The position numbers and the translations under genes are program-made. Shown in pieces: positions 42,823 through 52,570 of a DNA stretch of 64,000 bases. Origin of the DNA: Actinomycetes bacterium (GTDB taxonomy: Bacteria > Actinomycetota > Acidimicrobiia > Acidimicrobiales > GCA-2861595); assembly GCA_023264975.1 (NCBI GenBank), contig JAHFUS010000006.1:19923-83922 (forward strand), read 5' to 3'. The notes under the pieces were generated by a model. The model searched no databases. It was given only the letters and a program-made list of their open reading frames with translations, and was not told the origin of the DNA. The stretch's first letter is position 1; every line of letters starts with the position of its first letter.

Positions 42823-43224
42823 CTAGGCGCCCGACTTCCCGGTCGCCGGAGCCTTCTTGGCCGGGGCCTTCCCGGCCGGCTGCTCGTGCTTGGCGCCGCC
42901 GCCATCGCCGTCGCTGCTGGCCTCGGTCTTGGCCGGTGCCTTCCTGGCCGGCGTCGCCTTGGCGCCCCCCGATTTCTTGACCGGCGCGGCGTGGTCGTGG
43001 TCGTGCGCCTCGCCGTGGTGTTCCTGTTCGAAGTTCTCGTGCGGGTAGTGGGCGTGCGAGATCTGGGCATGGTCGTGCTCATGCTCGTGTTCGGAGCTGA
43101 GGTGGTCGAACCCACCTGCTAACCGGTTGTGGTTGTGGGTCACGTGGTAATGCCGGTGCACGTGCACCAGCGCCTCGTGTTCGTGTGTGTCCCACTCCCC
43201 GTGCTGCTCGTGGCCCTCAGCCAT
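42823..43224 (-). CDS. Histidine-rich putative metal-binding protein with Lys/Ala/Pro-rich tail
   Basis: MAEGHEQHGEWDTHEHEALVHVHRHYHVTHNHNRLAGGFDHLSSEHEHEHDHAQISHAHYPHENFEQEHHGEAHDHDHAA. Confidence 0.65.
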   Translation of the reverse strand: MAEGHEQHGEWDTHEHEALVHVHRHYHVTHNHNRLAGGFDHLSSEHEHEHDHAQISHAHYPHENFEQEHHGEAHDHDHAAPVKKSGGAKATPARKAPAKTEASSDGDGGGAKHEQPAGKAPAKKAPATGKSGA

Positions 43225-43291
43225 AGTCCCTCCTGCGTCGGTCGACGTTGTAGCGCTTCCCCCTATCCGAACAGGCGTAGCAGGCAACACC

Positions 43292-44165
43292 CTAAGCCTG
43301 GGACGGTGGCGATGCCGACGCGGTCCCCGGCCACCAGATGGCCGCCACCCGGTGCTCGAGCGGCGGCAGCGTCCGCAGCAGCTCGGCGATCTCCTCGTCG
43401 CGCTCAGGGCCGACCAGAAGCCGGCGTCGGGCGAAGGCCACCCGGTCCGGCGTGACGTCGCGGGGCCGGGGCGGGAGCACCACGTCCTCGCGAGCGGCGT
43501 CGATGCCGAGGGCGGCGATCACCCCCTCTATCTCGTCGGCCACGACCCGGTCGGGGCGGGCGACGCCGTGGATCGCCTCCCACATCGGGGGGGTTCAGGC
43601 CGAGCGGGGGAGCGTGGGACGAGATCTCAAGGACGACCCGCCGCAGGGCCTTCTCCGTGAGAGCGGTGAGGAAGTCCTCGATGTCGTCGGCGAAGTAGAG
43701 GGCGTGGTGACTGACGACCACGTCGACCGGCTCGATCTGGTTGGCCACGTCGGGCCAGGCGCCGAGGACGGCCCGGGCCTCGACCCCAGCCGTGCGTGCG
43801 CTCGCCCGGAAGGAATCGAGCATGCCTTCGAGGCGGTCGACACCCACGACGAGCCCGGCCCGGGGCGCCAGACCGAGGCTGGAGGCGCCGCCACCGACAC
43901 CCACGTCGAGCACCGACCCACCCTGTGGCAGTGCCTCCAGGGCCCGCAGGCGCGACAGCCGGGGCGGCTGCTCGGCGTCCTCCTCCGGTCGCCAACGGAA
44001 CATCTCGGGCTCGAAGGGTGAACGTGGGCTCGGGGGACGGCTGCCGCATCCACTCGGGGACGGCGGCGTCGTACATCGCCTGCCGCCAGCGGTCGCCCGG
44101 TCTCGGCCGCCCTTGGTCGTCCGGCTGCTGGTCCGTCGGGGGAGTGGGAGGATCGGCCACACCGT
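43292..44165 (-). pseudogene. SAM-dependent methyltransferase with two apparent frameshifts
   Basis: MADPPTPPTDQQPDD..EWMRQPSPEP / FEPEMFRWRPEED..VLDVGVGGGASSLGLA..NPP / MWEAIHGVARPDRVVADEIEGVI..WWPGTA in successive frames. Confidence 0.7.
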
Positions 44166-44361
44166 AGTATCGCCCGCCAGGTGTGAGGATGGCGCCATGC
44201 ACGTGGAGCGGTTCGATCTCGTCGTCGTCGGCCGAAGTGAGCCCTGGGCCGGCGAAAGACAAGCGGCCACGGAGTTGGCTCAACGTAACTTCGCGGCCGG
44301 GCGGCGCACCGAGTGGCCGGGGCCTGCCAGACTCGCGGCGTCCCCAGAGACAGGAGTGGTC

Positions 44362-44934
44362 ATGCGTGCACTCTCGTTCCGTCCGGCGCTCACCCTGCGG
44401 GGCAGGACGTTCAAGGGGTTGCGGGGGTGGGCGGGCAAGCCGCTGCACCCGCCGCTCACCGATGTGCCCGTCGGCGCCTACATCCTGGTGGCAGCGTTCG
44501 ACGTGCTGTCGTTCCTTTTCAAGGACGAGCTGTGGGCCCGCGACCTTTACCGGGCGGGCACGTTCACCATGGTGGGCGGCGCGGTGGTGTCGGTGTTCGC
44601 AGCTCTGACCGGCTTATGGGACTGGCTCAAGTCCACCAAGAAGGGCACCCAGGCCCGGCGGACGGCCAACGCCCATGCCTGGACGATGCTCACGGTCACC
44701 GGCCTGGTGCTTGTCGACATAGTGATGCGGTGGTTCCTCTACGAGTACGTCCGGTACACCCCGCCCCGCGTCCTGATAGTGACGCTGGCCGCCGCAGGTC
44801 TCACGTTCATCGGCGGCACCCTCGGCGGCTCGCTGGCCTACGACTACGGCTTCAACGTGGAGACGTCGGGTGACCACCCTGTCTGGCACGAGTCCGAGGT
44901 GGACGTGTTCCCGGGCGACGGGCACCCCGCCTGA
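44362..44934 (+). CDS. DUF2231-type membrane protein
   Basis: GKPLHPPLTDVPVGAYILVAAFDVLSFL; multiple TM. Confidence 0.82.
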   Translation: MRALSFRPALTLRGRTFKGLRGWAGKPLHPPLTDVPVGAYILVAAFDVLSFLFKDELWARDLYRAGTFTMVGGAVVSVFAALTGLWDWLKSTKKGTQARRTANAHAWTMLTVTGLVLVDIVMRWFLYEYVRYTPPRVLIVTLAAAGLTFIGGTLGGSLAYDYGFNVETSGDHPVWHESEVDVFPGDGHPA

Positions 44935-45016
44935 CCCCGGGCGAGCTGCATTCCGTGGAGTCTTGCATCCGGTATGCAGACGCAGTACTCCACAGAATCT
45001 CGCCGTCCGGGGTCAG
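44931..45016. repeat. Long imperfect inverted repeat
   Basis: CTGACCCCGG..GCGAG..ATTCcGTGGAGT / ACTCCACaGAAT..CTCGC..CCGGGGTCAG. Confidence 0.85.
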
Positions 45017-45117
45017 GAGCGGTGGCGATGAGGGCCGTCAGGCCGCGGCGCCGGCGCGGCTTGGTCGGAGAACGTACGATCCGGTCGGCGGCACAATCGG
45101 CGAAGGGAGCGACAGCG

Positions 45118-45696
45118 GTGGGAGAGCACGGCCAGGATCTTCCGTCCCTCTACCGCCGGGCGGTGTCGGGCTTCGGCGACCTCGTGCATGCGGTGGCGAC
45201 CGACCGGTGGACGGCGCCCACGCCGTGCGCCGGCTGGGACGTGCGGCAGTTGGTCAACCACGTGGCCGGCGAGAACGCATGGATCCTGCCCCTGCTGGAG
45301 GGGCGCACCATCGCCGAAGTCGGCGACACCCTTGACGGTGACCTGCTCGGCGACGACCCGGCCGGAGCGTGGGACGAACTGGCGGCGGCGGCCGTGATCG
45401 CCACGGCTGCGGACGGGGCGCTCGACACGGTGGTGCACGTGTCCTTCGGTGACATCCCCGGCAGCGAGTACCTGTCCCAGGTTGCAGTCGACCACGTCAT
45501 CCACGCGTGGGACCTGGCCCAGGGCATCGGCGCCGGCGTGGAGCTGGCCCCCGATCTGGTGGAGTTCGCCTACGACTACCTGGCGCCGCATGTCGAGCAG
45601 TGGCGGGCCGTGGGCGCCTTCGGCGAGCGGGTGGACGTTCCTGACGACGCTGCGCCCGAGGTCCGCCTTCTGGGCCTCGCGGGCCGACGGGCCTGA
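45118..45696 (+). CDS. TIGR03086/maleylpyruvate isomerase-like (DinB fold) metal-binding protein
   Basis: ATDRWTAPTPCAGWDVRQLVNHVAGENAW...VAVDHVIHAWDLAQGIG. Confidence 0.82.
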   Translation: MGEHGQDLPSLYRRAVSGFGDLVHAVATDRWTAPTPCAGWDVRQLVNHVAGENAWILPLLEGRTIAEVGDTLDGDLLGDDPAGAWDELAAAAVIATAADGALDTVVHVSFGDIPGSEYLSQVAVDHVIHAWDLAQGIGAGVELAPDLVEFAYDYLAPHVEQWRAVGAFGERVDVPDDAAPEVRLLGLAGRRA

Positions 45697-45795
45697 TCGC
45701 CTCGGCGACACCGGCGCGTTCCTGTCGGTGCATCGCGGCGAACTTCGCAGCGATCTGCCCGCGAGAAGGGCCGCCGGGGCCGGGCAGGGTTTGCA

Positions 45796-47121
45796 TCAGG
45801 CCGCCTGGCCGGCCGCCTGAATGGCCTCGACCGCCCGCTGCGCACCTGCTGCCTGCCGGCGCCGCAGGCTGGGCATGCCGAGGGCGACCAGGGCCACGAC
45901 CAGGCTGGCGGTCCCGCTGAGCGCCAGGCCGGAGCGCGCCCCCCAGTGCTCCGACACGAAGCCGAGCAGCGGACCCCCGAGCGGCGTGGTGCCGAGGAAC
46001 ACCAGTCCGTAGATGGCCATGACCCGTCCCCGCATGGCGGGCGACGAGTTGAGCTGCAGGGTGGCGTTGGCCGTGGCCAGGAACAGCATCACCGAGACGC
46101 CCACCGGCACGAGCAGCACGGCCACGGTGGCCGCGTTGGGTGCGCCGGCCGTGGCCAGCGTGAGGACGCCGAAGGCGACGCCCGACCCCACCAGCCGGGC
46201 GCGGGTCGGCCTGGCGCGGGAGGCGGCGAACAGGGCGCCGAGCAGCGAGCCCAAGGCCATGACGCCGGTGAGGAGGCCGTAGAGGGGGGCGCCGCCGTGC
46301 AGCGTGTCGCGGGCCAGCAGGGGCAGCACCACGGCGAAGTTGAAGCCGAAGGTGCCCACGACCGCCACGAGGATCAGCGGTGACCGCAATTCGGGGGTTC
46401 GCCACACGTGGCGGAGCCCCTCTCGGATCTGCCCGGGCCGGCGGCCGCAGTCGTCGTCGACCGCCGTGGTGCGGTACAGCTCGGCCGGGCGCATGGCCCG
46501 CAGGGCGGCGATGACCACCACATAGGACACGGCGTTCACCAGGAATGCAGGTGCCACGCCGGCCGTGGAGATCACCACGCCGGCGGCGGCGGGGCCGACG
46601 AGCCGGCCGGCATTGAACATGGCGCTGTTGAGGCCGACGGCGTTGGGCACCTCGTCGGGCCCGACCATCTCGGTGACGAACGCCTGCCGGGTGGGCATGT
46701 CGACGACCTGCACCAGGCCGAGGGCGAAGGCGAGCACATAGACCATCCACAGCTGGACCACGTCGGTGACGACCAGCGTCCACAACGTCAGGGCCAGGAC
46801 GGCGGCCACCGCCTGGGCGGCGATGAGGACCTGGCGCTTGTCGAAGCGGTCGGCGATAACGCCGCCCCACATGCCGAACAGCAGCATGGGCAGGAACTGG
46901 AGCGCGACAGTGAACCCGAGGGCGGTGCCGCTGTCGGTGAGCGTGATCACGAGCCAGCTCTGTGCCACCTGTTGCATCCAGGTGCCCGACACCGACACCA
47001 GCTGGCCGGTGAAGAACAGGCGGTAGTTGCGGACCCGCAACGAGCGGAAGGTGCGCCGGGTGGCCTTGCCGACCGCTGCACGAGCTCCGTCGTCGCCGAA
47101 CGGGCTCCGGGTCAGGCTCAT
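45796..47121 (-). CDS. MFS transporter (EntS-like exporter)
   Basis: FRSLRVRNYRLFFTGQLVSVSGTWMQQVAQSWLV; 12-TM pattern. Confidence 0.92.
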   Translation of the reverse strand: MSLTRSPFGDDGARAAVGKATRRTFRSLRVRNYRLFFTGQLVSVSGTWMQQVAQSWLVITLTDSGTALGFTVALQFLPMLLFGMWGGVIADRFDKRQVLIAAQAVAAVLALTLWTLVVTDVVQLWMVYVLAFALGLVQVVDMPTRQAFVTEMVGPDEVPNAVGLNSAMFNAGRLVGPAAAGVVISTAGVAPAFLVNAVSYVVVIAALRAMRPAELYRTTAVDDDCGRRPGQIREGLRHVWRTPELRSPLILVAVVGTFGFNFAVVLPLLARDTLHGGAPLYGLLTGVMALGSLLGALFAASRARPTRARLVGSGVAFGVLTLATAGAPNAATVAVLLVPVGVSVMLFLATANATLQLNSSPAMRGRVMAIYGLVFLGTTPLGGPLLGFVSEHWGARSGLALSGTASLVVALVALGMPSLRRRQAAGAQRAVEAIQAAGQAA

Positions 47122-47585
47122 TCGGGCACGTCCAGCAGGTGTTCGAGGGCGTCGACGGCAGCGGCCAGGGCGGCTCGGTCGTCGGCGCCGAGTGCGCTGA
47201 GGCGGGCAGCCAGGTAGGCGTCCTTGCGGTGGCGGCTGCGGTCGACGAAGCGCTGCCCGGCGTCGGAAACGGCCACGCGCGACACCCGGCGGTCGGTTGG
47301 GTTCACGGCGCGGGAGACGAGGCCAAGCCCCTCCAGCGACGCGACGATGCGAGTCATGGTGGGAGGCTTCACCCGCTCGGCGGCCGACAGCTCGCCCAGT
47401 GTCAAGGGGCCGCAGTTGGCCAGCGACGCCAGTGCCGAGAGCTGCGAGGCCGAGACGTCCGTGTCGGCCTGCTGGCGCAGGCGCCTGGCCAGGCGCATCA
47501 CGGACAGCCGCAGGCGGGCGGCCAGCTCGGCGCCCGCCTCGTCAGCGCCCGTCGCGTCCGGCTCCACGGAGGTCATGCGTCCCAT
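47118..47585 (-). CDS. MarR-family transcriptional regulator
   Basis: LSALASLANCGPLTLGELSAAERVKPPTMTRIVASLEGLGLVSR; overlaps MFS start. Confidence 0.9.
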   Translation of the reverse strand: MGRMTSVEPDATGADEAGAELAARLRLSVMRLARRLRQQADTDVSASQLSALASLANCGPLTLGELSAAERVKPPTMTRIVASLEGLGLVSRAVNPTDRRVSRVAVSDAGQRFVDRSRHRKDAYLAARLSALGADDRAALAAAVDALEHLLDVPE

Positions 47586-47713
47586 GCTGCATCCAACTCC
47601 TTAGCAATGCGAACTATTTCCGCGACCGGCAGGTTTCTACAGGCGCCCGGTGACCATGCCGAAACCACTCTCGGTGGTCAGTTCCGGCCCCCGAGGAAGA
47701 AGGGAGGCCGTAC

Positions 47714-48121
47714 ATGGCAGACGATGTGCCCCATTCGACGGAGACGCTGGGCCTGCTGCGGGTGCTCCTGGTCGATGACGATCCGGACATGCGCGGCCTG
47801 CTCGTGCTCATGCTGGCCGAGGACGGGCGCTTCGCCGTCGTGGGCCATGCCTCCGACGGTGCCGAGGCCGTGCGCCTGGCCGTCTCCGAGCAGCCGGACG
47901 TGGTCGTCCTCGACCTCCAGATGCCGGGCATGGACGGGCTGACCGCGCTTCCGCTACTGCGCGAGCGACTGCCGCACGCCCGCATCGTCGTGATGTCGGC
48001 GTTTCCCGACCCGCTCACCCTCGCGGACGCCATGCGACGCGGTGTGGACGGGTACATCGACAAGAGCCGAACATGGTGCGAACTGGTTCCCACACTCGAA
48101 GGGCTCTGCGCCCTGGTGTGA
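47714..48121 (+). CDS. Receiver-only response regulator
   Basis: RVLLVDDDPDMRGLL..VVVLDLQMPGMDG; no output domain. Confidence 0.88.
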   Translation: MADDVPHSTETLGLLRVLLVDDDPDMRGLLVLMLAEDGRFAVVGHASDGAEAVRLAVSEQPDVVVLDLQMPGMDGLTALPLLRERLPHARIVVMSAFPDPLTLADAMRRGVDGYIDKSRTWCELVPTLEGLCALV

Positions 48122-48202
48122 CGTCCGGCAGGGAAGCAGGCGACGTGTCCTGGCCGCCCTTTCCCACCCGCCTCCGTGGGCCAGCGGTGGTCGCCCGGTA
48201 GC

Positions 48203-49648
48203 ATGCGCGGCGTGGCGGTCAGGCTCCGATTCTCGCCGTCGCCCACGGGGTACTTCCACGTCGGTGGAGCCCGCACCGCCCTGTACAACTGGCTCGAGGC
48301 CCGTCGCCAGGGCGGCACCTTCATCCTGCGTATCGAGGACACCGACACCGAGCGCAATCGCCCGGAATGGGTCGACGGGATCCAGTCCGCCATGCGGTGG
48401 TTGGGCCTCGACTGGGACGAGGGGCCCTACTTCCAATCGCTGAGGGCGCATCTGTACGAGGCGGCCGCCGCCAAGCTGATGGTCGGTGGGCAGGCGTACT
48501 GGTGCGACTGTACGCGCGAGGTGGTGCTGGAGCGCACAAGGGGAAACGCCATCCCCGGCTACGACGGCTTCTGCCGTGACCGCGACCTGGAGCCGGGCGC
48601 CGGCCGGGCCCTGCGCTTCCGCGTGCCCGAGGAGGGATCGACCACGGTGGTCGACATCATCCGGGGGAGGCCCACATTCGAGAACGCCACCATCGAGGAC
48701 TTCGTCATCGTGCGCTCGAACGGCACGTCCCTGTTCGTGCTGGCCAACGTGGTGGACGACGTCGACATGGGCGTCACCCACGTGATCCGGGCCGAGGAGC
48801 ACCTACCCACCACGCCGAAGTACCTGCTACTGCACGGCGCGTTGGCCGGCGGTGTCGACTTGCCCGTGTTCGCCCACGTGCCAGTCCTGGTGGACGAGCG
48901 CCGCAAGAAGCTGTCCAAGCGCACCCACCGGGTGGCGCTCGAGGACTACCGGGAACAGGGCGTCCTCCCCGAGGCCATGCGCAACTACCTGGTCCTGCTG
49001 GGCTGGGCGCCCGGCGGCGACCGGGAGGTGCTGACGCTGTCGGAGATGGTCGAGGAGTTCCGGCTGGAGGACGTGAACTCGTCGCCCGCCTTCTTCGACG
49101 AACGCAAGCTGCTGCACTTCAACGGCGAGTACATACGGGCGTTGGACCCGGATGCCTTCGTGGCCCGGTCGGCTCCCTTTCTCGAGCAGGGGGGATGGGC
49201 ACCGGACGACTTCGACCCGGCAGCCTTCGCGACACTCGCGCCGCTCGTGCAGGAGCGGGTCAAGACACTGGGTGAGGTCCCCGCCATGGTCGACTTCCTG
49301 TTCCAAGCTGAAGCGCCGATCGAGGCCAAGGCGTGGGAGAAGCGGGTGGTGCGGGGCGCCTCCGCCCGGGAGATCCTGGCCGCGGCCGTGGATGTCTACG
49401 GATCGGTGGAGTGGGATGCCGCGACCCTCCATGAGTCGACCGCCGACCTCGGTGACAAGCTCGGGCTGACCCTCGGAAAGGCCCAGTTCCCGATCCGGGT
49501 GGCGATCACCGGGCGCGATGTGGGCCCGCCGCTGTTCGAGTCGCTCGTCGTGCTGGGCCGGGAGCGGTCGATCCGGCGCCTGCGGACGGCGCTGGAGCGG
49601 CTCGACGCGGCCGGGCCGCCGGCCTCTCCCGACCGGCCGGCGGGGTAG
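48203..49648 (+). CDS. gltX: Glutamyl-tRNA synthetase
   Basis: VRLRFSPSPTGYFHVGGARTALYNWL; RIEDTDTERN; KLSKR. Confidence 0.96.
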   Translation: MRGVAVRLRFSPSPTGYFHVGGARTALYNWLEARRQGGTFILRIEDTDTERNRPEWVDGIQSAMRWLGLDWDEGPYFQSLRAHLYEAAAAKLMVGGQAYWCDCTREVVLERTRGNAIPGYDGFCRDRDLEPGAGRALRFRVPEEGSTTVVDIIRGRPTFENATIEDFVIVRSNGTSLFVLANVVDDVDMGVTHVIRAEEHLPTTPKYLLLHGALAGGVDLPVFAHVPVLVDERRKKLSKRTHRVALEDYREQGVLPEAMRNYLVLLGWAPGGDREVLTLSEMVEEFRLEDVNSSPAFFDERKLLHFNGEYIRALDPDAFVARSAPFLEQGGWAPDDFDPAAFATLAPLVQERVKTLGEVPAMVDFLFQAEAPIEAKAWEKRVVRGASAREILAAAVDVYGSVEWDAATLHESTADLGDKLGLTLGKAQFPIRVAITGRDVGPPLFESLVVLGRERSIRRLRTALERLDAAGPPASPDRPAG

Positions 49649-49658
49649 CGGGTCTGCG

Positions 49659-50345
49659 TTGCTGCGCCTGGCGGTGAAGGTGGCGGCCGGACTGACGGCC
49701 GTCATCGTCGTTTATCTGGCCCTCACGTTCATGCAGGTGGTGCGGGCGTCCGGTCGCGACCAGGCCCGCGGGGTGCAGGCCATCGTGGTGCTGGGGGCGG
49801 CCCAGTACAACGGCAGGCCGTCGCCTGTCCTGCGGGCCCGCCTGGACCACGCCGCCGACCTCTACGGCCGGGGCCTGGCAGCCAAGGTGGTGGTCACCGG
49901 GGGCAAGCAGGCGGGGGACAGCCTCACCGAGGCCGCCGTCTCGGCGAACTACCTGGCCCGCCACGGGGTGCCCGAGGGGTCGATCCTGCGAGAGGTCAAC
50001 GGGCGCTCGTCGTGGCAGCAGCTGGCGGCGGCGGCCTCGTTCCTCAAGAAGCGGGGGATCACCCGGGTCCTCCTCGTGTCCGACGGGTTCCACAGCGCGC
50101 GCATCGCCGCCATCGCCCACGAGCTTGGGCTCCAGGGCTACACGTCGCGGGCGACCGAGTCGCCCATCCACGGCGCCGCCGTCCTGCCCTACATGGTCAA
50201 GGAGACGCTGGCCGTGGCCGTCGGCCGCATCATCGGGTACCGGCGGGTGGCCGGCATCTCCACGGGAGCGACCCAGACGCTCGGTCCTGCGGTTCTGGGT
50301 TGGACGGCGAGAAGCGCTTGGCCGGGGATGGTGAGCACCGGCTAA
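49659..50345 (+). CDS. YdcF/DUF218 family protein
   Basis: AIVVLGAAQYNGRPSPVLRARLDHAADLY..VVVTGG..LLVSDGFHSAR. Confidence 0.85.
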   Translation: MLRLAVKVAAGLTAVIVVYLALTFMQVVRASGRDQARGVQAIVVLGAAQYNGRPSPVLRARLDHAADLYGRGLAAKVVVTGGKQAGDSLTEAAVSANYLARHGVPEGSILREVNGRSSWQQLAAAASFLKKRGITRVLLVSDGFHSARIAAIAHELGLQGYTSRATESPIHGAAVLPYMVKETLAVAVGRIIGYRRVAGISTGATQTLGPAVLGWTARSAWPGMVSTG

Positions 50346-50361
50346 CCTCTGAGACGCCCGT

Positions 50362-50432
50362 TCGGGGGTGGTGTAATCGGCAACACGACAGGTTCTGGAC
50401 CTGTTTTTGGGGGTTCGAGTCCTCCCCCCCGA
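50362..50432 (+). tRNA. tRNA-Gln (CTG)
   Basis: Cloverleaf: TCGGGGG/CCCCCGA acceptor, ACAGG-TTCTGGA-CCTGT anticodon arm, GGTTCGAGTCC T-arm. Confidence 0.93.
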
Positions 50433-50461
50433 GCTGACCGCCGGCGCCGCCGGCGGCCAAG

Positions 50462-50534
50462 GCCCCATCGTCTAGAGGCCTAGGACACCACCCTCTCAAG
50501 GTGGCGACACGGGTTCGAATCCCGTTGGGGCTGC
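50462..50534 (+). tRNA. tRNA-Glu (CTC), integration target
   Basis: Anticodon arm CCACC-CTCTCAA-GGTGG, T-arm CGGGTTCGAATCCCG, acceptor GCCCCA/TGGGGC. Confidence 0.95.
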
Positions 50535-50536
50535 AA
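50493..50536 (+). repeat. Left att direct repeat (tRNA-Glu 3' end)
   Basis: CTCTCAAGGTGGCGACACGGGTTCGAATCCCGTTGGGGCTGCAA. Confidence 0.97.
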
Positions 50537-50639
50537 GCAAAACCGCAGTTGAGAGGCCATTTTGGCTCGGCTTGCTTGCTTTCGGTAGGCGGCTTTGCCA
50601 CTCTCTTGCCACTCCATCGAGTGGCGAAGGGAGTGGCAC

Positions 50640-51812
50640 GTGCCCGGTTCCATGCGGCAGCGGGGTGAGTCCTGGGAGCTGAAGGTCTACCTCGGGCGGG
50701 ACGCTGTGACCGCCCGGAAGCGTTGGGCGTACCGCACGTTCCACGGCGGTAAACGTGACGCCCAGCGGGCGCTTACGGCGATGGTGGCCGAGGTCGACAG
50801 GGGCGGGCTGGCCCGTACCAGCGCCACCGTCGGCGAGCTGCTGGAGGAGTGGTTCGCCCATGCCGCCCCCTCGTTCTCACCGAAGTGCGTGCGGGAGACC
50901 CGCGGCGTGCTCGACCGGAACCTGCTGCCCTTCCTCGGCACGGTGCCGCTGTCCAAGCTCGGCGCCGCCGACCTGGACCGGTTCTACCGACGCCTGCGCG
51001 AGAAGGGCGGCCGGGCCGGGCGGCCGCTGTCGCCGGCCACCATCCGGCGTACGCACGGCATCATCCACCGGGCCCTGAACCAGGGCGTGCGCTGGGGGTG
51101 GCTGGCGCAGAACCCGGCGTCTGCGGCCTCGCCGCCCCGGGTTCCCACCCCCGACATCCACCCGCCGTCGCCGGTCGAGCTGGCCAAGCTGTTTGCGGTG
51201 GCCGGCGGCACCGACCCCGACCTGGCCGACTTCATCCTCCTGGCTGCCGCCACCGGCGCCCGGCGCAGCGAGCTGGTGGCGCTGCGCTGGTCGGACGTCG
51301 ACCTCGAGGCCGGACGACTCACCATCAGCCGGGCCATCGTGGCTGGCCCCGACGGTCTGGTGGCCAAGGACACCAAGACCCACGCCGCTCGCAATGTGTC
51401 GCTGGATGCCACGTGCGTCGCCGCCCTGGTGGCGCATCGGGCGCGGGCTTCCGAGCGCGCGTTCCTGTGCGGGGTCGAGCTGGGGCTGTCGGCCTACGTG
51501 TTCAGCGCCGCAGTGGACTGCACGACGCCCTGGTACCCCGACTCGGCGTCGCGGTCCTTCGCCCGGCTGTGCCGCCGGACCGGTGTCGACGGGGTCCGCC
51601 TGCACGATCTCAGGCACTACGTAGCCACCCGGTTGCTCTCGGCAGGGGTCGACGTGCGCACGGTGGCCGGCCGCCTCGGTCACCGTAACGCGGCTACAAC
51701 GCTCAACGTCTACAGCCACTTCCTGGTCGAGGCGGACCGGGACGCAGCCGACGTCCTCGGCCGCATCTTCGACGACGCCGTCGTCAAGGGCGAGGCGGAG
51801 GCCCGAACATGA
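50640..51812 (+). CDS. Tyrosine-recombinase integrase
   Basis: ATGARRSELVALRWSDVDL..RLHDLRHYVATRLLSAGVDVRTVAGRLGHRNAATTLNVYSHF. Confidence 0.96.
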   Translation: MPGSMRQRGESWELKVYLGRDAVTARKRWAYRTFHGGKRDAQRALTAMVAEVDRGGLARTSATVGELLEEWFAHAAPSFSPKCVRETRGVLDRNLLPFLGTVPLSKLGAADLDRFYRRLREKGGRAGRPLSPATIRRTHGIIHRALNQGVRWGWLAQNPASAASPPRVPTPDIHPPSPVELAKLFAVAGGTDPDLADFILLAAATGARRSELVALRWSDVDLEAGRLTISRAIVAGPDGLVAKDTKTHAARNVSLDATCVAALVAHRARASERAFLCGVELGLSAYVFSAAVDCTTPWYPDSASRSFARLCRRTGVDGVRLHDLRHYVATRLLSAGVDVRTVAGRLGHRNAATTLNVYSHFLVEADRDAADVLGRIFDDAVVKGEAEART

Positions 51813-52564
51813 GGTCCCGTCGAGATGCAGAGATGGCGAGCCGGCTGCCGCCGGTCGGGCATGATGCGATGGTGACGAAGCCTCGGATATCGATCCTCGA
51901 ACGGCCGGTCTACGGCGTCTCCGAGGCAGCGTCCATGCTCGGCCTTCGAGCGCCTCGCACCCGGGCCTGGCTCGACGGCTACACGCGTCACGGGGTCGTG
52001 TACCCGCCCGTGATCCGGCAGGAGCCGACCGGTGACGACACCGTTACGTGGGGCGAGTTCGTCGAACTGGGCTACCTGCGGAGCTACCGGAACAAGGGCG
52101 TGCCGCTCCAGCGGCTCCGGCCTGTCATCGACGAGCTCCGGCGCGAGTTCAACACGCCGTACCCCCTGGCGACGGCGAAGCCGTTCGTGCTCGGCAAGGA
52201 GCTTGTCCTCGAAGTCCAGGAGAAGAACGGCATCCCGCAGGCGATCGCCATCGTCATCAGGTCGGGGCAGCAGATCCTGCTCGCCGACGACGCCAGCCGC
52301 TTCTTGAAGAAGGTCGAGTTCGACCCGCCCGACCAGGGCGACGTGTGCCGGATGCATCCCGCCGGCCGGGCGTCGCCCGTGGTCATCGATCCCCTGGTCC
52401 GGTTCGGCCGGCCGTGTGTCCTTGGGGTCTCCACCGAGCGGCTCTGGGAGCTCTTCGACGCCGGCGAATCGGTCGAGGAGATCGCGGGCGGCTACGACAT
52501 GGCGAGCGAGCCGATCCGGGCCGCCATCGCGTACGAGGAGCAGCAGCGGTCACTGGCCGCGTAG
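51809..52564 (+). CDS. DUF433-domain antitoxin with N-terminal HTH-like region
   Basis: YGVSEAASMLGLRAPRTRAWLDGYTR; C-term DPLVRFGRPCVLGVSTERLWELFDAGESVEEIAGGYDM. Confidence 0.82.
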   Translation: MRSRRDAEMASRLPPVGHDAMVTKPRISILERPVYGVSEAASMLGLRAPRTRAWLDGYTRHGVVYPPVIRQEPTGDDTVTWGEFVELGYLRSYRNKGVPLQRLRPVIDELRREFNTPYPLATAKPFVLGKELVLEVQEKNGIPQAIAIVIRSGQQILLADDASRFLKKVEFDPPDQGDVCRMHPAGRASPVVIDPLVRFGRPCVLGVSTERLWELFDAGESVEEIAGGYDMASEPIRAAIAYEEQQRSLAA

Positions 52565-52570
52565 CCGGAA

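Noticed and set aside
50230-50861. Minus-strand ORFs ending/containing SPNGIRTRVATLRG and APTGFEPVSPP
   Set aside because: These are antisense translations of the tRNA-Glu region, a well-known source of spurious proteins; the same applies to 60368-60628 over the right att repeat.
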